A DNA stretch of 6,632 nucleotides from Eubacteriales bacterium (GTDB lineage Bacteria > Bacillota > Clostridia > Christensenellales > CAG-138): contig JAUYTF010000386.1 in NCBI GenBank assembly GCA_030695285.1, positions 1 to 6,632 on the forward strand, written 5' to 3'. The notes under the pieces were generated by a model. The model had not been told where the DNA came from. It worked only from the letters and a program-made list of their open reading frames with translations, and made no database searches. Position 1 is the stretch's first letter. The number at the start of each line of letters is the position of its first letter. The position numbers were made by a program, and so were the translations under genes. Positions 6,363 through 6,632 of this stretch are shown piece after piece.

Positions 6363-6632
6363 ATGAATCAATGGTATAAACAATTAGCAAAACCTACCTG
6401 GTCTCCTCCAGCTCGGCTTTTTGGTCCGGTATGGACGATTCTTTATATTGGCATTTTTATCACGTTTGGTACGGCAGCCTATATGTTTGCTAAATCGCAA
6501 ATATCCTGGCTCGTGTTATTGCCGTTCATGCTGAATATTGTGTTCAACGTTGCTTTTACACCGTTGCAGTTTAAGCTTAGAAACAATTATCTCGCACTTG
6601 TGGATATACTTCTGGTTCTGCTCACATTAGTT
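6363..6632 (+). CDS. TspO/MBR family membrane protein, 3' end outside window
   Basis: TspO/MBR proteins are small membrane proteins with Trp-rich helices. They bind porphyrins and related ligands and are linked to tetrapyrrole and stress responses. The 90 codons visible run to the last base of the window. The start ATG has a perfect AGGAGG at 6349-6354, eight bases upstream. The family signature WYKQLAKPTWSPP lies at 4-16, followed by FGPVWTILYIG (20-30). Hydrophobic helices cover about 22-42, 49-66 and 77-90. LNIVFNVAFTPLQF (57-70) and NNYLALVDILLVLLTL (74-89) match the family's third helix, with FTPLQF in place of the common WSPLFF. In the usual five-helix form, such as B. cereus TspO, a first helix precedes the WY signature. 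Here the protein begins at that signature, and an in-frame TGA at 6339-6341 rules out an upstream extension. Tetrapyrrole binding is family knowledge and is not shown here. Confidence 0.88.
   Translation, partial: MNQWYKQLAKPTWSPPARLFGPVWTILYIGIFITFGTAAYMFAKSQISWLVLLPFMLNIVFNVAFTPLQFKLRNNYLALVDILLVLLTLV

Overview
The window suggests a GC-rich member of the Bacillota, probably class Clostridia. This rests on the DnaE-type replicative polymerase with an internal QMSLF clamp-binding motif and on an iron-sulfur RumA/RlmCD-type rRNA methyltransferase; finer placement is a guess. Every supported gene lies on the + strand. No tRNA, rRNA, CRISPR array, transposase, integrase or phage gene was seen.

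The left part (1-3942) is housekeeping DNA with dense GC-rich coding: the C-terminal two thirds of dnaE (5' end outside the window), a 125-base gap, then a complete 23S rRNA uracil-5 methyltransferase (rlmD/rlmCD). Base composition changes sharply at the end of that gene: bases 1441-1500 hold 46 G/C of 60, while bases 5221-5280 hold 22 of 60.

The right part (3943-6632) reads as accessory DNA. It begins with a headless remnant ending in an intact SEC-C zinc-binding tail (3987-4157). A complete short-chain dehydrogenase of the retinol dehydrogenase/WWOX-like type follows (4183-5043). Next is an orphan protein made almost wholly of seven exactly spaced TPR repeats, with its own plausible promoter and a terminator-like hairpin after it (5177-5941). 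About 420 bases without a convincing gene come next; they hold a good sigma-70-type promoter and perhaps a decayed reading frame. Last is the start of a TspO/MBR family membrane protein that lacks the usual first membrane helix and runs off the window edge (6363-6632).

The two left genes serve DNA replication and ribosome modification. The right-hand genes have no visible joint pathway: they are separately spaced, and at least the TPR and TspO genes appear to have their own promoters. I see no strong evidence of a new multi-gene system. The best leads are the composition break with the SEC-C remnant, the TspO form without its first helix, and the unexplained 6043-6348 leader.
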